DNA from: Orientallactaga sibirica | Taxonomy: Eukaryota; Chordata; Mammalia; Rodentia; Dipodidae | Length of the DNA: 64,000 nucleotides | Assembly: GCA_036365145.1 (NCBI GenBank) | Contig: JAEOAD010000048.1 | Location: 17,739,001 to 17,803,000 of the forward strand | Direction of reading: 5' to 3' | In this document: piece after piece, positions 1 through 12,600 of the stretch | Layout of the letters: every line of letters begins with the position of its first letter | Position numbering within the stretch: position 1 is the first letter of the stretch | The notes under the pieces: model-generated | What the model was told of the DNA's origin: nothing | Database searches by the model: none | The model's input: only the letters and a program-made list of their open reading frames with translations | Translations under genes and position numbers: made by a program

Positions 1-471
1 GCATGCCACAAATCAAAAATAACAAGGAAAACTCCAAAGGAAACATCGACTCTCACCTCTGCCAAAGCCAGGCTGCCCTGAGCACAGACTCACCCGAGGC
101 GGCAGAACAAGCTGCTGCTTGGAGATTTTGCAAATGACGCGAAGGAGCCAGGGCCTCAGAATGCATCTGTTGTCCTTGTGGGAAACTAGAATCAGTCAAA
201 TAAATGAGGTATTTGCCATTTCTTCCCTAAATTTTATGAGGCAGGGACTAGGAAAATGATATATCAAGCAGAAAATATTTCAGCAATTGGTTTTTATTTA
301 TTAAGGAGATGTGTGGTGTCTGGCATGCTACAGTGTACACGTTCTACAAAATAGAAATCAAACAAAGACATCCATAAAAATCACAAAGTTAAGAGACTTT
401 TGTCCTTGCTTGTTTCAATGAATAAAATTCCCAGCTCCCTCGTTTATTCCCTTGGTAAAGGTGACAGGGGA
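1..471. other. intergenic, nothing recognised
   Basis: AT-rich sequence without a recognisable repeat, splice-bounded exon or long frame. Confidence 0.5.
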
Positions 472-582
472 AGCCAGATGTGGTACTGCATGCTTATAAT
501 CCCAGCCCTCAGGAAGCTGATGTTAGAGGATTGCCATGAGTTCAAGGCTATGTACAAAACCCTTTCTCAAAAACAAAAGCAA
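472..582 (+). mobile_element. old B1 SINE
   Basis: Diverged 7SL-type head (TAATCCCAGC box, GAGTTCAAGGC) and A-rich tail. Confidence 0.6.
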
Positions 583-1727
583 GATGAAAGGGGGAATTTC
601 TGGTGGAAAGTCACATGCAGATGACCTTGAGATAATGATTGAGCTCTTTCATTTTGGGGGTACTTACTGAATTCCCACAGTTTGTATGACCTAGGCACCC
701 AGCAGGCAGAAATGTCACCTTGAAGTGTGTTGTGAATGTAGTAGATTCTTTTTGTGACATGTACGACATTCTCTCAAACCTCTGACTTCAATCATGCTTG
801 AGCTGAAGATTCTAGAATACTGATAGAAACATCTGTGGGGGAGAAAAAGAAGCCTTGGGTATACTCTGTGCCTCTCTGCATTTCAACCCAGAGCCTCCTC
901 TAAACTGTAAGGCTGATCAGCTGATGAGAAGGCACGGGGATGGTGGGGGGAACGCATTCTGAACTTGGATGGTGCCTCGGGCATTCCCAGAGGTGAAGGT
1001 CACTGTCTCCCTATTAGGAGACAAGGTTTTTGGGGAGATGTTGTACCTGTTCCATGTGTGTAACTGATCCCCAGCTGCCTGCATCACTTGTGTAAGAGAA
1101 TACATATCACATCTTTTACTGGCTTTTTCATCTTCCAGGCTCACACTCTCTGTTCCCTTCCTTCTATTGTCCCTCTCAAATAAAGTCCTTGTTGCAGAAC
1201 ATGAACCATCACAGATTTTAGCTGTCCTGCCTCCATTCTCTCTTCACCATGACATGGACTGCATGTTTCCTTGGGGAATTGCCATGCTTTTGTTGTGTGC
1301 ACTTAGATCCACGAGGGAATATCAGACCCCACCCTTCCCTGACCCAGGGACAAATGCTATGAATGTGTGAGCTTCAGGATGTCCCTGGAGGGAAGCTTAC
1401 AAAGGTATAAAGAACGCCATTCCCTGGTGACAGCACCCTGTATTTATCAGACTGTTCTTGCTGTATTGCCCTGGCTGTGGCTTCTTACACCTGGTTTACT
1501 CGGCTCTCTGTGTACCACCTACCTCCCCATGGACTCTGGTCCATGCCCAGATAGCATCCCCAACTGAAGACAGCTGGCATCCGTTCTGTTGACGGACCAC
1601 AAAGCCCAGCCAATAGCTGACATGGTCAGCTCATTCCTCCTCAGGTCGTGCAGGAGCTTCATGGAACCCGAGGGTGAGATTCCATCTGTCTTCAGAATGG
1701 GGCTGGAGCCAGAACATAAAGACCATC
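583..1727. other. intergenic, nothing recognised
   Basis: No repeat family or exon could be assigned. Short frames here lack family resemblance. Confidence 0.4.
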
Positions 1728-2014
1728 TGCTATGAGCTGAATGTTTTACATCCCTCCACACTCCAGATGTTGACATCCTACCCCGCCTCGTGATGGTATT
1801 AGGTGGGGCCTCTGGGAAGTGATTCGATCATGAAGACTCTTCTGGGATTTGTGTCCTTAGAAAAGAGACCCCAGAGAGTCCTTGCTCCTGCTCATGTGAG
1901 AGCATCACCCATGAGCTAGTAAGAGGACCCTCGCCGGACACAAAATCTGCTGGGGCCTTGTTCTTGGACCCAGCCTCCAGAATTGTGGGCAATAAATTCC
2001 TGTTGTTTATAAGC
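1728..2014 (+). mobile_element. MLT1/MST-type MaLR LTR
   Basis: Starts TGCTATGAGCTGAATG, includes the family-typical GATGGTATTAGGTGGGGCCT, AGAGACCCCAGAGAG and CCAGCCTCCAGAAT, and ends near AATAAATTCCTGTTGTTTATAA. This matches the remembered MLT1 consensus along its length; likely a solo LTR. Confidence 0.8.
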
Positions 2015-2164
2015 TGGATAGATTAAATAGATGGCCATCCAAGCCTATCTTTTGCTCTCATAGCTCAAAATGGACTGAGAGCTCATCAGTACTCTTTGTC
2101 TAACCATATTCCCCATCTCTCTACTCGCTGACTTCCTTTGCTCAGAACCTTGCATTGAGGACCT

Positions 2165-2330
2165 GGGGAAATTGCTTATTATTGCAGGAGCTTGTTTTCA
2201 AAGCCTACTGACCTGGGTTCAATCCTCCAGCCCACCCACATGAAGCTAGATAGGCATTTGCAACAAGAGACCCTAGCACATCCATACATAGACACATACA
2301 GATGTGTACATATGCAAATAAATAAGTTAC
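2165..2330 (+). mobile_element. old tRNA-derived SINE (B2-like)
   Basis: Diverged copy of the window's tRNA-SINE: CTTGTTTTCAAAGCCTACTG box region, CACATGAAGC, ending in AATAAATAAG. Confidence 0.55.
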
Positions 2331-2349
2331 TATTTAGAAAAGAACCTGT

Positions 2350-2523
2350 TGGGCTGGAGAGATGGTTTAGAGGTTAAGGCACTTGCCTGCAAAACCTAAG
2401 GACCCATGTTCAACTCTCCAGATCCCACATAAGCCAGACACACAAGGTGACCCAAACACACAAGGTCACACATGTGTACAAAATATCCTCCCCTCCCCTC
2501 TCTTTCTCATTAAAAAATACAAA
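2350..2523 (+). mobile_element. tRNA-derived SINE (B2-like)
   Basis: Begins GGGCTGGAGAGATGGTTTAG, has a B-box-like GTTCAACTCTCC and an A-rich end. It shares an outer AAAGAACCT duplication (2338, 2823) with the next SINE. Confidence 0.8.
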
Positions 2524-2527
2524 AAGA

Positions 2528-2822
2528 GGGCTGGAGAGATGGCTTAGCAGTTAAGGCACCTGTCTGTGAAGCCTAAGAACGCTTGTTCAAATCTCCAGGT
2601 CCCACTGTTAGCCAGACACAAAAGTGACACAAGCCCACAATGTTGCACATGCCCACAAGGGAGCACACGCATCTGGAGTTTGTTCACAGCGCCTGAAAAG
2701 GTCCTGGCATGCCCACTCTCTCTCTCTCTCTTTGCCTCTTCTTCTCTCTCTCTCTCTATCTCTGCCTATCTCTCTCTCTCTCTCTCTCTATCTCTGTCTC
2801 TCTCTGAAATAAAAAAATACAT
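2528..2822 (+). mobile_element. tRNA-derived SINE with long CT tail
   Basis: Begins GGGCTGGAGAGATGGCTTAG. Carries TGCCCACAAGGGAGCACA, a decayed version of the CTCF-like box seen in other copies, and a (CT)n stretch at 2718-2805. Confidence 0.8.
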
Positions 2823-2883
2823 AAAGAACCTTTCACTGATGAACAATAACTGCTCCTCATAAAGAAAGAATGTCTTTCTCATT

Positions 2884-3016
2884 CTGTCTCTCTCTCTCTC
2901 TCTCTCTCTCCATCCTTTCCTGTTTCTCCCTTCCTATCTCTCTCACACTCACTCACTCACTCTCTCACACACACAAACACACACACACACAGAGGGAGAG
3001 TGAGAGGGAGAGAGAA
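2884..3016. repeat. (CT)n and (CA)n/(GA)n microsatellite
   Basis: Compound run of CT, then CACT, then CA dinucleotides and GAGAGGGAG. Frames across it are low complexity. Confidence 0.9.
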
Positions 3017-5244
3017 AGCCCCTTTTCAGGAGATAAGCCAAGTGTTTGCTCCTCCAGACAGGGCACTCCTGACAACCCAAAGGCTGATTCCACCAAAGCT
3101 CACTCTGGTGAACCAGTAAGTTCATTGGGCATCCATGCAGAGCTTGGGTCTGGGGTTTCTTACAGGAGCCTAGAAACTCAAAGCAGCCATAGCACTGAAA
3201 AGTCTTATTCCAGCATGAATGACAACTTCCCCATAGCATAGATGGAGCTCCCCACGTCTCAATCTCCTGTCCTCCATTTACTCTATTTCCCCTTGAGACA
3301 AGCCCCAAGACCTTGTGCATCATTAGATACAGGAGATACCATGAAGTCAGAGCTATCAGGTAAGGGTCTCTGGCCCTTTCTGATCACCACCTTTTCTGGG
3401 GGAACATCAATGGGCCAAATCTCAAGACTCTTGTGAGTAATTGTAGGCAATTCTAATAAAGATAGCAATAGTTGTTCTTCTCAAGGACCACATTACACAT
3501 AACCAACCCCTAATCCAAGTTTGAAGAGAAGAGCTGTGATTGGCCAAGCTTGGATCAGATGACCATCTTAATCCAATCAACTGTAACAAATGAGTCATGT
3601 ATCCAATGCTGTGGACAACTCACCCCCTGTTGCTGTGAGGGAACAGTGCCAATATGACCTGGGAGATGCTAGAATGGATGCCCATTTATCTCAGACATCT
3701 CCATGTCCACAGACCATGGAAGAATCTCATTGCAGTGTGGGTCTTTGTTCGTGGGGTCTGGGGTCAGGCCTAGGAACCTGCGTCTCCAGCAGGATCTCAA
3801 GTGATGCTGCTGTAGCTGTCAGACTCCACGCTCAGTTGCAGGTTGTTATCAGCTCTGCCAAGGAGGACATGTTCATTCCCCTCTTCCGGCCCTCCCCTGC
3901 CCAACAAGAGAAAAGATTAAAAGGAACGACTCCTTGCTGGTTGAGATATGATAAGGAGTGAGTTGTCAATGACATTTTGATGGAGCGTTTTTTACACAGG
4001 GACATTTAACACAGCCTACAAACCAACCATTAAACTTTAAGCCAAGTAATTACTTTCAGCAAGTAATGATCAGATCAGATCAGATCAGATCCCAGCCCTG
4101 AGATTCACCCCATCATCTACCAGAGCCCTTGATGGGAACATCACTGATTAATTAAAAACCATGATTCTACATCTTGACAAAGCACTTTGGCCATAGACAT
4201 TGAAACTGGTTATGCCAACATGGAATGCTTCAGCTGGCCCCCTTGCCTGGTCCCCAGAGGGTCCTCAGCTATCCAGCTTGGGCTCCCAACTTCCTGTCCA
4301 GTTCTGTTGTCTCCTGCCTTTACTCGTAATGGGTCTGGTCCACAGTAACACCTGTGTCTTACCCACTGACCCTTCCTTTCCAAGCACTATTCCTCACCTG
4401 TTTACGTCCTACCCTGTTCTATGTGTGGTCTCAACTGCCACCATGCCAGACTGCCCCATTTTAGCTGATCTGTGACCAGGGAGGCCCTTTTTACTAGCCA
4501 GTAGCATATAGCCAAGGGCTCTGACCAAGTTGGTCTCAGGATGCAGGGCAGCACCTATCTGGGGCAGCATTACAGTGTCATTGGAGGATACAAACTCTGA
4601 GATATTTCTATGAGCTGACCTTCCTGCAACCTTCAGACATAGGGAGCCCAGGGAAGGCCACAGTGCAAAGGGTTCCAAGGATGGAACTTCCACAGGGAAG
4701 CCATCAGAGAACTGCAGCCATGACACTACTTGAACAACACGGCACTCTACCATTCCCTTCTGTCAACCCCTGTACACCTCTCTTCTGGAAAAGCAAGCTT
4801 CCCAACACCATGCAGACCCAAACCGGGACCTAGACAGAACCTGTGGTCCCACGTAATTTTTCCATGTAACCTTGGCATCAAGCCAGGAACTTCCTTCTCA
4901 GTCTCCTACTGTGCAGCCTGTAGCCGTGGGCAGGGACATGACAGCTGAGAAGGGCGCCCCATGCTCGCTGGAGAGCCATGCCTCACTTCAGAACCTTGGA
5001 AAGGAACAGTTCCATTGCAGATAACGGAAACACTGGCTGAGAAGTCCAGTCATAGCCGGATCAGGTGGAACAACATTAGGAGAACAGATTCTCCCTCCAT
5101 CTTCCAGCTTTGCTTTCAGTGGAGTGGAAGGTTTCTTCGTACAGCTGCTCTATGGAGCTCCATACTCACCTCGCACTGGTTCAGCAGTCAGGAGAAAGAG
5201 GCTGTGTCTTTCCCTAAAGCTCCAGCTGAAGCCCAGGGGTTGAC
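3017..5244. other. intergenic, nothing recognised
   Basis: Unassigned sequence. The only simple repeat is about five copies of the pentamer GATCA at 4068-4093. Several short frames exist but show no family resemblance. Confidence 0.4.
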
Positions 5245-5612
5245 TCCTGGGGGTGTGTGGTGGCCTGAAGCTGGAATGTCCCACACAGGCCTGTTACAAA
5301 TGCTTTTTACCCAGTTGATGGCACTCTTTCGGGAGGCTGTGGAACCTTCCGGAAATGGAGCCTGTTGGGTCAGTAAGGATGGGCCTTTGAAGGTTATAGT
5401 AAGTCTACAGTTTCATTCTTCTCTCTCTGCTTCCTGGTCTTCCAAAAACTCCCGCTACCTTCAAGTCTGCCATGCCATCCCTGCTATGATGGGCAGAGAT
5501 CCTCTGAAACCATGATTGAAAATAAATCTTCCTGCCTTCCTTTACTGGTTTCTGGCGGGCTTTTAGGTGAACTGTGATGTGAGCGTAACTAATAAAACGT
5601 GGCTTGGCTTGT
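5245..5612 (+). mobile_element. MaLR-type LTR (MT/ORR1-like)
   Basis: Starts GTGTGTGGTGGCCTGAA, contains CCAGTTGATGGCACTCTTT, GGAGGCTGTGGAACCTT and CTCTCTGCTTCC, and has a poly(A) signal region AATAAA near 5520. This layout is typical of rodent MaLR LTRs. Confidence 0.65.
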
Positions 5613-5824
5613 GTGCCATTCACAGTGGCCAGGGAGCTGCCGTTCTCATATTGGACAGGTCTGGCCCATAGCCTATCACCATAGCCAAGTCCAACGCTAA
5701 GAAAAGAACGTTTTCCAAAGAAAATTTGAGGATCTGCTAACAGAGGACGGTAAGCAAATTACAAGTTGTTTGAAATAACCAAATCTTTGGGGGCAGAGGA
5801 AATGGATAGCTCTCACTAAAATTA

Positions 5825-6160
5825 CCATGTGAGATGGTTAACGTTTATTGTCAACTTGACTAGATGTAGAATCCACTAGAAGATTGAGACACTCTGCTGG
5901 GTGTCTCTTGGAAGGACATTACCCTAGCATTACTTGAGGTGGGAAAAACCCATTCCAAATGTGGGTCCCCATGGGCTGGGGACTCAGAATAAAAGAGAAA
6001 AGAGGGCAAAGTGAGCTTAGCACTAGTATTTTCCTTCCTCTGCCTCCTGGCCACCATGATGTGAGCTGCTGTGTTCTGTTATTCCTGCCTCAGCAAGACA
6101 GACTGAACCTTCTGAGACCATGAACCAAAATAAAGCCCTCCTCCCTTACACTGTCTATAC
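5825..6160 (+). mobile_element. ERVL-like solo LTR
   Basis: Begins GTGAGATGGTTAACG...TGTCAACTTGACTAG and contains CTGGGTGTCTCTTGG, CCCATGGGCTGGGGAC and AATAAAGCCCTCCTCCC. The family is well represented in rodents; the exact name was not assigned. Confidence 0.65.
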
Positions 6161-7174
6161 CCAGGCTTCCTGGTGGAAGAAGCAGCCAGTGAAGTGTGTA
6201 TAGTATACTAAGCAGGCACTCAACAAGCTCAAGGAATACCATGCACCGGGTACTTGTGTCTCCAGTTACCATGGTGAACTATGCCTGATTCATTCAGATT
6301 ACTGGATGTCCTGGTTTGGGAAGCCCCAATGCAGTTACTGAAATGAGGATTTGAGCAAAAGCAGTTTGTGTCGGAGGTCATCAAATATCAGTAAAGCAAA
6401 GGGAAGTGGGTCAAGAGAGAGAAGGGGCCCAATAAAGGATGTATTAGCCTCACGCTAACTACCCTAGCGGATCTGGGAACTTCTCTAAGGAGAGAACAAA
6501 TCCCACTGGGAAACTGGGGAGACTGGAACCAGTCTTACTGGGGCATCTCATGGGGCCCTTCTATCCCTAGGAAATTGCAAAATACATGGCAGAGTTACCC
6601 ATCCAGAGGTAGGAGACCAGAGCCATTGTCACCAACACCTGTCACCATCTCTTCCTGGGTGGGAAAAGCTATTCCTGGATCTGCTGGTTCCCTGGCAACC
6701 CTGGATTACTATGCTCAGTGTCAGAAAAGCCCTGGGGCAGAAACACAGCTAGAGAGCAATGGGAATGGAACTGGCCTGCATGGAAGGGAGAAGGATAAAG
6801 GATAAAGGATAAAGCAGAAAGCCAGCAATTTTCACAACAGCAAAGATTTACTCCATCACGGACGCTGTAAAGTCCCTTGAGGAGCTTGTTGTTCCTCTAG
6901 ATCTACAAGAAGACCATCACTGAGGACTATGTGAGACCCTTTGGGAAAATACCATTACTAGAGGTGACTGGTAAGCAGAGTGTTGAATAAAATAGCTTTA
7001 CCAGGTTTAAAAGTTAGAAATGCTTGCCTGGAGAATGATGCTTTATTCCCCTTTGATATTATTCTCACAGAGAAGTTCAAAACATTTTATAAATAACACA
7101 GTCTCTAAGCCACCCTGAGAAGGAAAGCTGAGTTTCAAGTTGTTGTTTTTTTAAAAAAAAAAAAATCAATTTCT
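6161..7174. other. intergenic, nothing recognised
   Basis: Unassigned, with a short (GGATAAA)3 at 6790-6813. Confidence 0.4.
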
Positions 7175-7321
7175 GCCAGGCATGGTGGCGCATGCCTTTA
7201 ATCCCAGCACTCGGGAGGCAGAGGTAGGAGGATCACTGTGAGTTCAAGGCCACCCTGAGACTACATAGTTAATTCCAGGTCAGCCTGGGCCAGAGTGAGA
7301 CCCTACCTCAAAAAACAAAAA
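7175..7321 (+). mobile_element. B1 SINE with target-site duplication
   Basis: Near-consensus B1 (GCCAGGCATGGTGGCGCATG to CCTACCTCAAAAAA) flanked by AAAAATCAATTTCT at 7161-7174 and 7322-7335. Confidence 0.92.
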
Positions 7322-7428
7322 AAAAATCAATTTCTTTGCTTTTTTCTCCGTATGCACATGCATGCGCACGTTTGTGTGTGTGCAGTACCTGTGTGGTGTG
7401 TACACATGTGTGTGCAGATGTGAATGCA

Positions 7429-7459
<31 letters not shown>

Positions 7460-7461
7460 CA
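7429..7461. repeat. (GT)n microsatellite ending in (GC)n
   Basis: About 14 GT units, then GCGCGCGC, a Z-DNA-prone purine/pyrimidine alternation. Confidence 0.9.
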
Positions 7462-7739
7462 CTGAGCCCAGAGGAGAACCATCAGGTATATTTCGCTCAT
7501 TGTTCAGCTCCATATTTCCTTCAGAGAGGGTCTCTCCCTCAGCCTGGAACTGTGTCTGTCAAGGAACCACAGCAACTCTCTGGTCTTTGCCAGCCATGGG
7601 CGAAGGTTACAGATGTGCATGGCCATGCCCGGCTTTCAGTGTGCGTTCTGGGCATTGAACGTGGTGGTCTTTGGCCTGAAAAAACCTTATGCTCAAGCAG
7701 TATTTCATCTACTGAGTCATCTCACAGCCCGTCAATTAC

Positions 7740-7766
7740 TTCTTCTTCTTCTTCTTCTTCTTTTTT
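7740..7766. repeat. (TTC)n microsatellite
   Basis: About 8 TTC units followed by poly-T. Confidence 0.85.
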
Positions 7767-8369
7767 TGAAAGATCCAAACTAGTTACATAACCTTCTGGA
7801 GACAGTCACTGTCAGGCTGATGTTTATATTTTTAACTTGGATGTTCCTACTTTGGGCAAGATGCTACCCATAGCACATGTCACCACCACAGCACGTGTGG
7901 CTCTTGGGGATCACCTCATTCAGCTTCAGAGCTAGGCCCCAAGTGTTTGTGTCCCAAATGACTTAAAGCTGTAGTGAAAGAGGGCACACTCTGCTCGCAC
8001 AGGGCCCAAGGCAAGGACTGTGGGTCACTGCACACAGGCATCATGCCCAGTATGGGCCTTTCACCCAACACTCACAGGCTTTCCTGAAGAATTCAATGCA
8101 CAACATCAGGCGACATTATGCACAATCTGGCCAAAACTTCACTTAATAGACAAGGGGAACAAGGCTGAGCCAGCCCAGATGAAATGCTGAGGTCCCCGGA
8201 AGAGGGAGAAACCAAGCCAGGCTCTGTCCAAACCCAGTCCTGATATAAACCAGTATCTCCACACCACTTAGCTGTCCCTGATTTTGGCTTCTTGTTAATT
8301 AGTCAAGACGTTCAATTGAATCATCTAATATCACCATCTTTACTCATCAAACTGGTCAAATAACTGTGA

Positions 8370-9055
8370 ATTTGTCATTTTTAAAAATATATATTTATTT
8401 ATTTGAGAGAGAGAGAGAAAGGAAGATAGAGAGAATGGATGCACCAGGGCCTCCAGCTTTAATCCCAGCATAACTGGGAGGCAGGGGGTAGGAGGACAAC
8501 CCAAGAGTTCAATGAGGAGGGTCCTTCCCTGAGGGGGAGGACATAGTTAATTCCAGGTCAGCAACTGAACTAAAATTAAAATAAATTAAACCTTATAAAA
8601 CCAAATATATATATACCAAATTTATTTATTTATTTATTTGGCTTTAGAGGGTAGAGGGAGAGAAAGGAAGATAGGAGAGAATGGAACCACTAAGGGCCTC
8701 CAGCCATTTGCCATTTCTTCCCCAAAAACTGTTGGCTTATAATTTCACAATGCACAACCTAACATCAAAATATTTTGACAGGGTAATTTTCAGATAAGGG
8801 GGAGGACAGAGAGGAAGCTATCAAAGGCACCAACATGAATGTAAAATTAAAATAAATTAAAAAAAAAAAAAGACTATATAGTTAATTCCAGGTCAGCCTA
8901 TACCATATATATATATATATATAAATATAAAAAAAAAAACCAAATGCATGTGCTCCTTTGTGTATCTAACATTTACATGGGTACTTAAAAATCAAATCTT
9001 GGGTCCTTAGGCTTTGCAGGTAATTGCCTTAACCACTAAGCCATCTCTCCAGCCT
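8370..9055 (-). mobile_element. scrambled tRNA-SINE/B1 mosaic
   Basis: Outer flanks carry a SINE-like target duplication (GAATTTGTCATTTTT at 8369 and 9057). The interior is not one SINE. It has repeated starts of the antisense tRNA-SINE (8395 and 8650), B1 fragments (8457-8560, 8875-8900) and a stretch (8725-8790) resembling the downstream unique flank at 9086-9145. A normal SINE end returns at 8940-9055. Confidence 0.6.
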
Positions 9056-9759
9056 GAATTTGTCATTTTTATAAGTCAAAGATCAGTTGACTTATAATTT
9101 CATATGGCCTAATCTAACTCAAAATATTTTGGAACAGTAATTTACTGAACAAGAATGCAGGAAAAAAAAAAAAAAAAACTCCTTCATTACTAACATTCCA
9201 AATAGGAAAGAGGTTAAAATGTCACCATCATGGAATGCAGAACATGGCTCTTTGTAAGCATTTGCTATGCCAAGCTCACTGGACCAGTTTTGGATCCAGG
9301 GAGCCACATCACTCTGGAGTCCCTGAGGTTGACTTTCCCCATCAAGTCAAAGAAATGCCTGGATAACCCATTCTAGGGCCATTGCCATGGAAACCCTATG
9401 CTCCAGGGATGGATCTCATAGCCTCTCCTCTATCATCTTGACCACAGAGAGAGATAAGAGGTAGGTGTTATGAGGCAGCTGCCATCTGGTCCTCAGTTAA
9501 GACGTGAAAGACACCAGGGTGTGGAAAGGTGATGAGGGACACTATCTGCCTATGGAACCACCCGCACGGCATGGTGGAGATGAGCAGAGCGGATATCACG
9601 AGGGGGAGAGACTTTGGATGCATCTCACAGCAGAAACTGAGGGATGAACAGACAGATGACTCAGAACCCACAACTGTCATGAGACCATTCCTCCAGACAA
9701 CATTAAAAAGTGGAAATATGTATGTTTATTCTTGCTCTGTCTGCGCTGAGCTCAATATT
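9056..9759. other. intergenic, nothing recognised
   Basis: Unassigned sequence with a 17-base A run at 9162. Confidence 0.4.
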
Positions 9760-9960
9760 TAAATGAAGCATTTTCAAGAGGGGGCTCCACAGAGCATCAT
9801 CTTGGCTGCATCATTTGGAATTGCATTATTGCTTAATTGCAGAGCGATAGAGTGTGTAATTCTAGAGCTGCGATGCCTGGGGGCCAGGAATGATTTAACT
9901 TTCCATGCAAAGCCCACGGTTAGAAAAATCTGGCCTGAAGACAGCAGCAAGGGTCAGCCT
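9760..9960. promoter_or_regulatory. candidate conserved noncoding element
   Basis: Free of recognisable repeats and dense in homeobox/POU-like words (TTGCATTATTGCTTAATTGC at 9820, GTGTAATTCTAG, TTTCCATGCAAAG). Composition resembles deeply conserved enhancers. This is an impression; no alignment was possible. Confidence 0.2.
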
Positions 9961-11718
9961 CTCTTTCCAGCTGCCTCGTTGGAGAGCTCATTTCTCTCTA
10001 CATCAGACAAGCAACAGAGAGTAACCCTTGGATCCCATCGCACACTACCCTTGCAGAAGAAGTCTTATGAAGATGGAAAGTTCAGACTAGATGTACCAGG
10101 CAGTGACTGTACGCCTGACACCAAGCTGCATATGTATGGGGCACACAAAGATGACCCTGGCTGCATTCCAGGCTACAGGAGAGCCAGAGTCTACTGAGTG
10201 AAAAACGAGCATGGCAAAATGACCACAAACAGGCATGGAAGAAAACCATTCTCCATAGCACCTGTACCTGAAGCCTAAGATTCCACACAGGAAAAGCAAC
10301 ACCACCTGATTTCCACAAAGGAGATGCGTGTCGGCTATGGTCCATGCTTGGCAGAATTTGGCGATTCAAACTGATGAAACCCACAGAGAATATTTAGGGC
10401 TAGATCCCACCACAGCTGGACCCACAAGGGCTGAGTCCTGAGCTCTTCTGTCCCCACATCTCTGGTCTGCCTGATTCACAAGCAGCTATATCCAGCGGCT
10501 CCCTGGGGCTGGCAGATCCAGAGCTGTGTCTTCAAATCTCGTGTTCATGCTGAACCAACCTCAAGGCCCAGAGAGAGCGGACGTACCCACTGGATGTGTG
10601 TAGGCTTAGAACAGGACTGGGGATGTTCAGATAAAAATCAGGGGAGCAAATAAAGGGAGACAGAGCAACCAGCACTCTCTTAAGAGGTGTGCAGGGTTTT
10701 CCCCAGGGCATGAGGACAGTTCTAGAAATAGAAATCACAGAAATGATGAGACATGGCCCAAACATGCATCGTGGTGTGATTTCATCTTCACCGGGTAATG
10801 TGTGAAGGGGAGAGGCAGCCTGCCACAACCTTAGAAAATGAAAATATTGTTCTGGAAACACTGCATTTTTCAGATGGTGTATTATCTATGCTTACAAAGC
10901 AGCTTTCATTAGCTTCTCCTCGACCTTCAAACTTACTGTTCCTTCTACTTCACTTCAAATGAACCCGTAATTCCATCTCAAGAACTTAATGGAACTAATT
11001 CCTTTATTAAACAAATTTCATTTAGGAGCTGACGGCCTTGGGCCCTGGGCAAAAAAAAAAAAAGACATCTCTGCTTTTGCTGTGGCCAATGTAAGTGAAT
11101 CAATAAGAAGGAGGGGGCGGTTGTTGTTGTTTGTGTGTTTTTAAAGAAAGTTGGAGCACAGCTTCCATGAGGGACAAAGGAAGCTGTGTGCTGACAGTGC
11201 AAAGTGGAGAAGAAAGAGCCGTCACACTGCAGGAGCAGGGTCAAGAGACACCTGCAAACGGCCCGCCTCAGCCAGGACAGCCCTTGGGAACAGAACGTCT
11301 CGGAGCTCACAAGCAGAATCCAGTGACATCTCCAAGGCAGACTCAGCACTCTTCTCACTTCCTGGGGCCCAACGCAAAAGGGACAAAAGCAGTTTCTACC
11401 AGGGTGATCAGCTTATCCAGGATGGAGTCCAGAGACAGAGTTTTATAACCCATCTCCCTCCATTATCTGGATAAAGCCTTGCGGTAACCAGCTGCCAGAA
11501 TGGTCTCCGAAGGTCTTGGCCTCCTGATATTGCTGTCACCTCCCACAATCACTAGGTCTGGGTTCTGTTCCTAATAGCATACCACAGAAACAATGACATC
11601 CTTTGGAGAATAGGTCCCCCAAAAAAACCTTGGGGCTTCTGTTTGCCTCGCTCTCAGATCATCAACTGGGGAATAAGCCAACTGCCAGGTTGTGAAGATA
11701 CTCAGCAGGCCCTCAGAG
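9961..11718. other. intergenic, nothing recognised
   Basis: Unassigned, with an A run at 11051. Frames up to about 126 codons occur on both strands without family resemblance. Confidence 0.4.
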
Positions 11719-11807
11719 GAGCTGGGGATGTAGTCCAGTGGTGTAGTACTTACATAGAATGCCTAAGGTCCTGTGTTCTATCCCCAGCAAGACACGCACA
11801 CACACGC

Positions 11808-11850
<43 letters not shown>
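11719..11850 (+). mobile_element. ID-type SINE with (CA)n tail
   Basis: GGAGCTGGGGATGTAGTCCA head and GTTCTATCCCCAGC B-box, running into (CA)n at about 11791-11850. The microsatellite evidently grew from the SINE tail. Confidence 0.75.
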
Positions 11851-11852
<2 letters not shown>

Positions 11853-12324
11853 CATACATGGCAAGGAACCAAGTCCGCCTGCCCTCACCCATGGCACAGG
11901 ACAACATCTTGGAAGCAAATGCCCCACCCCCAGCCAAACCCAAACCTTCAGGGGAAAGATGCATTGACTGACATCTAGACTTCCATATGAGAAACTCCAA
12001 GTCACGTGCTTAAAGCTGCTCTCAAATCCCTGACCCATGGAAATGAGACAGTGCACGTTCTTCTAAGCCACTGCAGTTTGCTTGGGGTAGGTATACAGAA
12101 TAAATAATGAAACTCCACTTCCAGGTGCAGGCAGACACATCTCATCTCCTTAATACTCGTCTAAGATTTCCAAGGCTTATGTCATTTACTGCCATGATCC
12201 CAAACAATGCTTAGAAGCTTCGGGAGAGCAAAAACAGGTTGTAATTACCCTCTTCCTGCCTCTGTCCACAAGCCCCCACATACCACAAATACTTGCAGAA
12301 CACTTACCAGAAGAGCTTGAATTT

Positions 12325-12482
12325 CTTTCTTTCTTTTTTTCTTTTGTTTTCTGGGAGACAGGGTCACACTGTGTAGCCCAGGATGGTCTGGAACTTTCCA
12401 TATAAAGCAGCCTTAATCTCTCAATTCTCCTGTCTCAGCCTCCTGAATGCTAGGATGACGGATGTGTGCCACCACCCTGGGA
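12325..12482 (-). mobile_element. old B1 SINE (antisense)
   Basis: T-rich start, GGGAGACAGGGTCACACTG, ending GTGTGCCACCACCCTGG. Confidence 0.65.
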
Positions 12483-12600
12483 TGGGCTTCTGTTGTTATT
12501 TACGGTAGAACCCTGGGGGCCTAGGGGTGTTCCCTTCTGTTAGAAATAATGCACTTTTTCAACTCAAGATGAGAATGCAGACTTAAATTATCAGAAACCA

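Noticed and set aside
4961..5515. 184-codon frame
   Set aside because: Its second half lies in a MaLR-type LTR, and the peptide resembles nothing known.
9763..10197. 144-codon frame
   Set aside because: Overlaps the possible noncoding element; no recognisable domain, no supporting splice or Kozak context.
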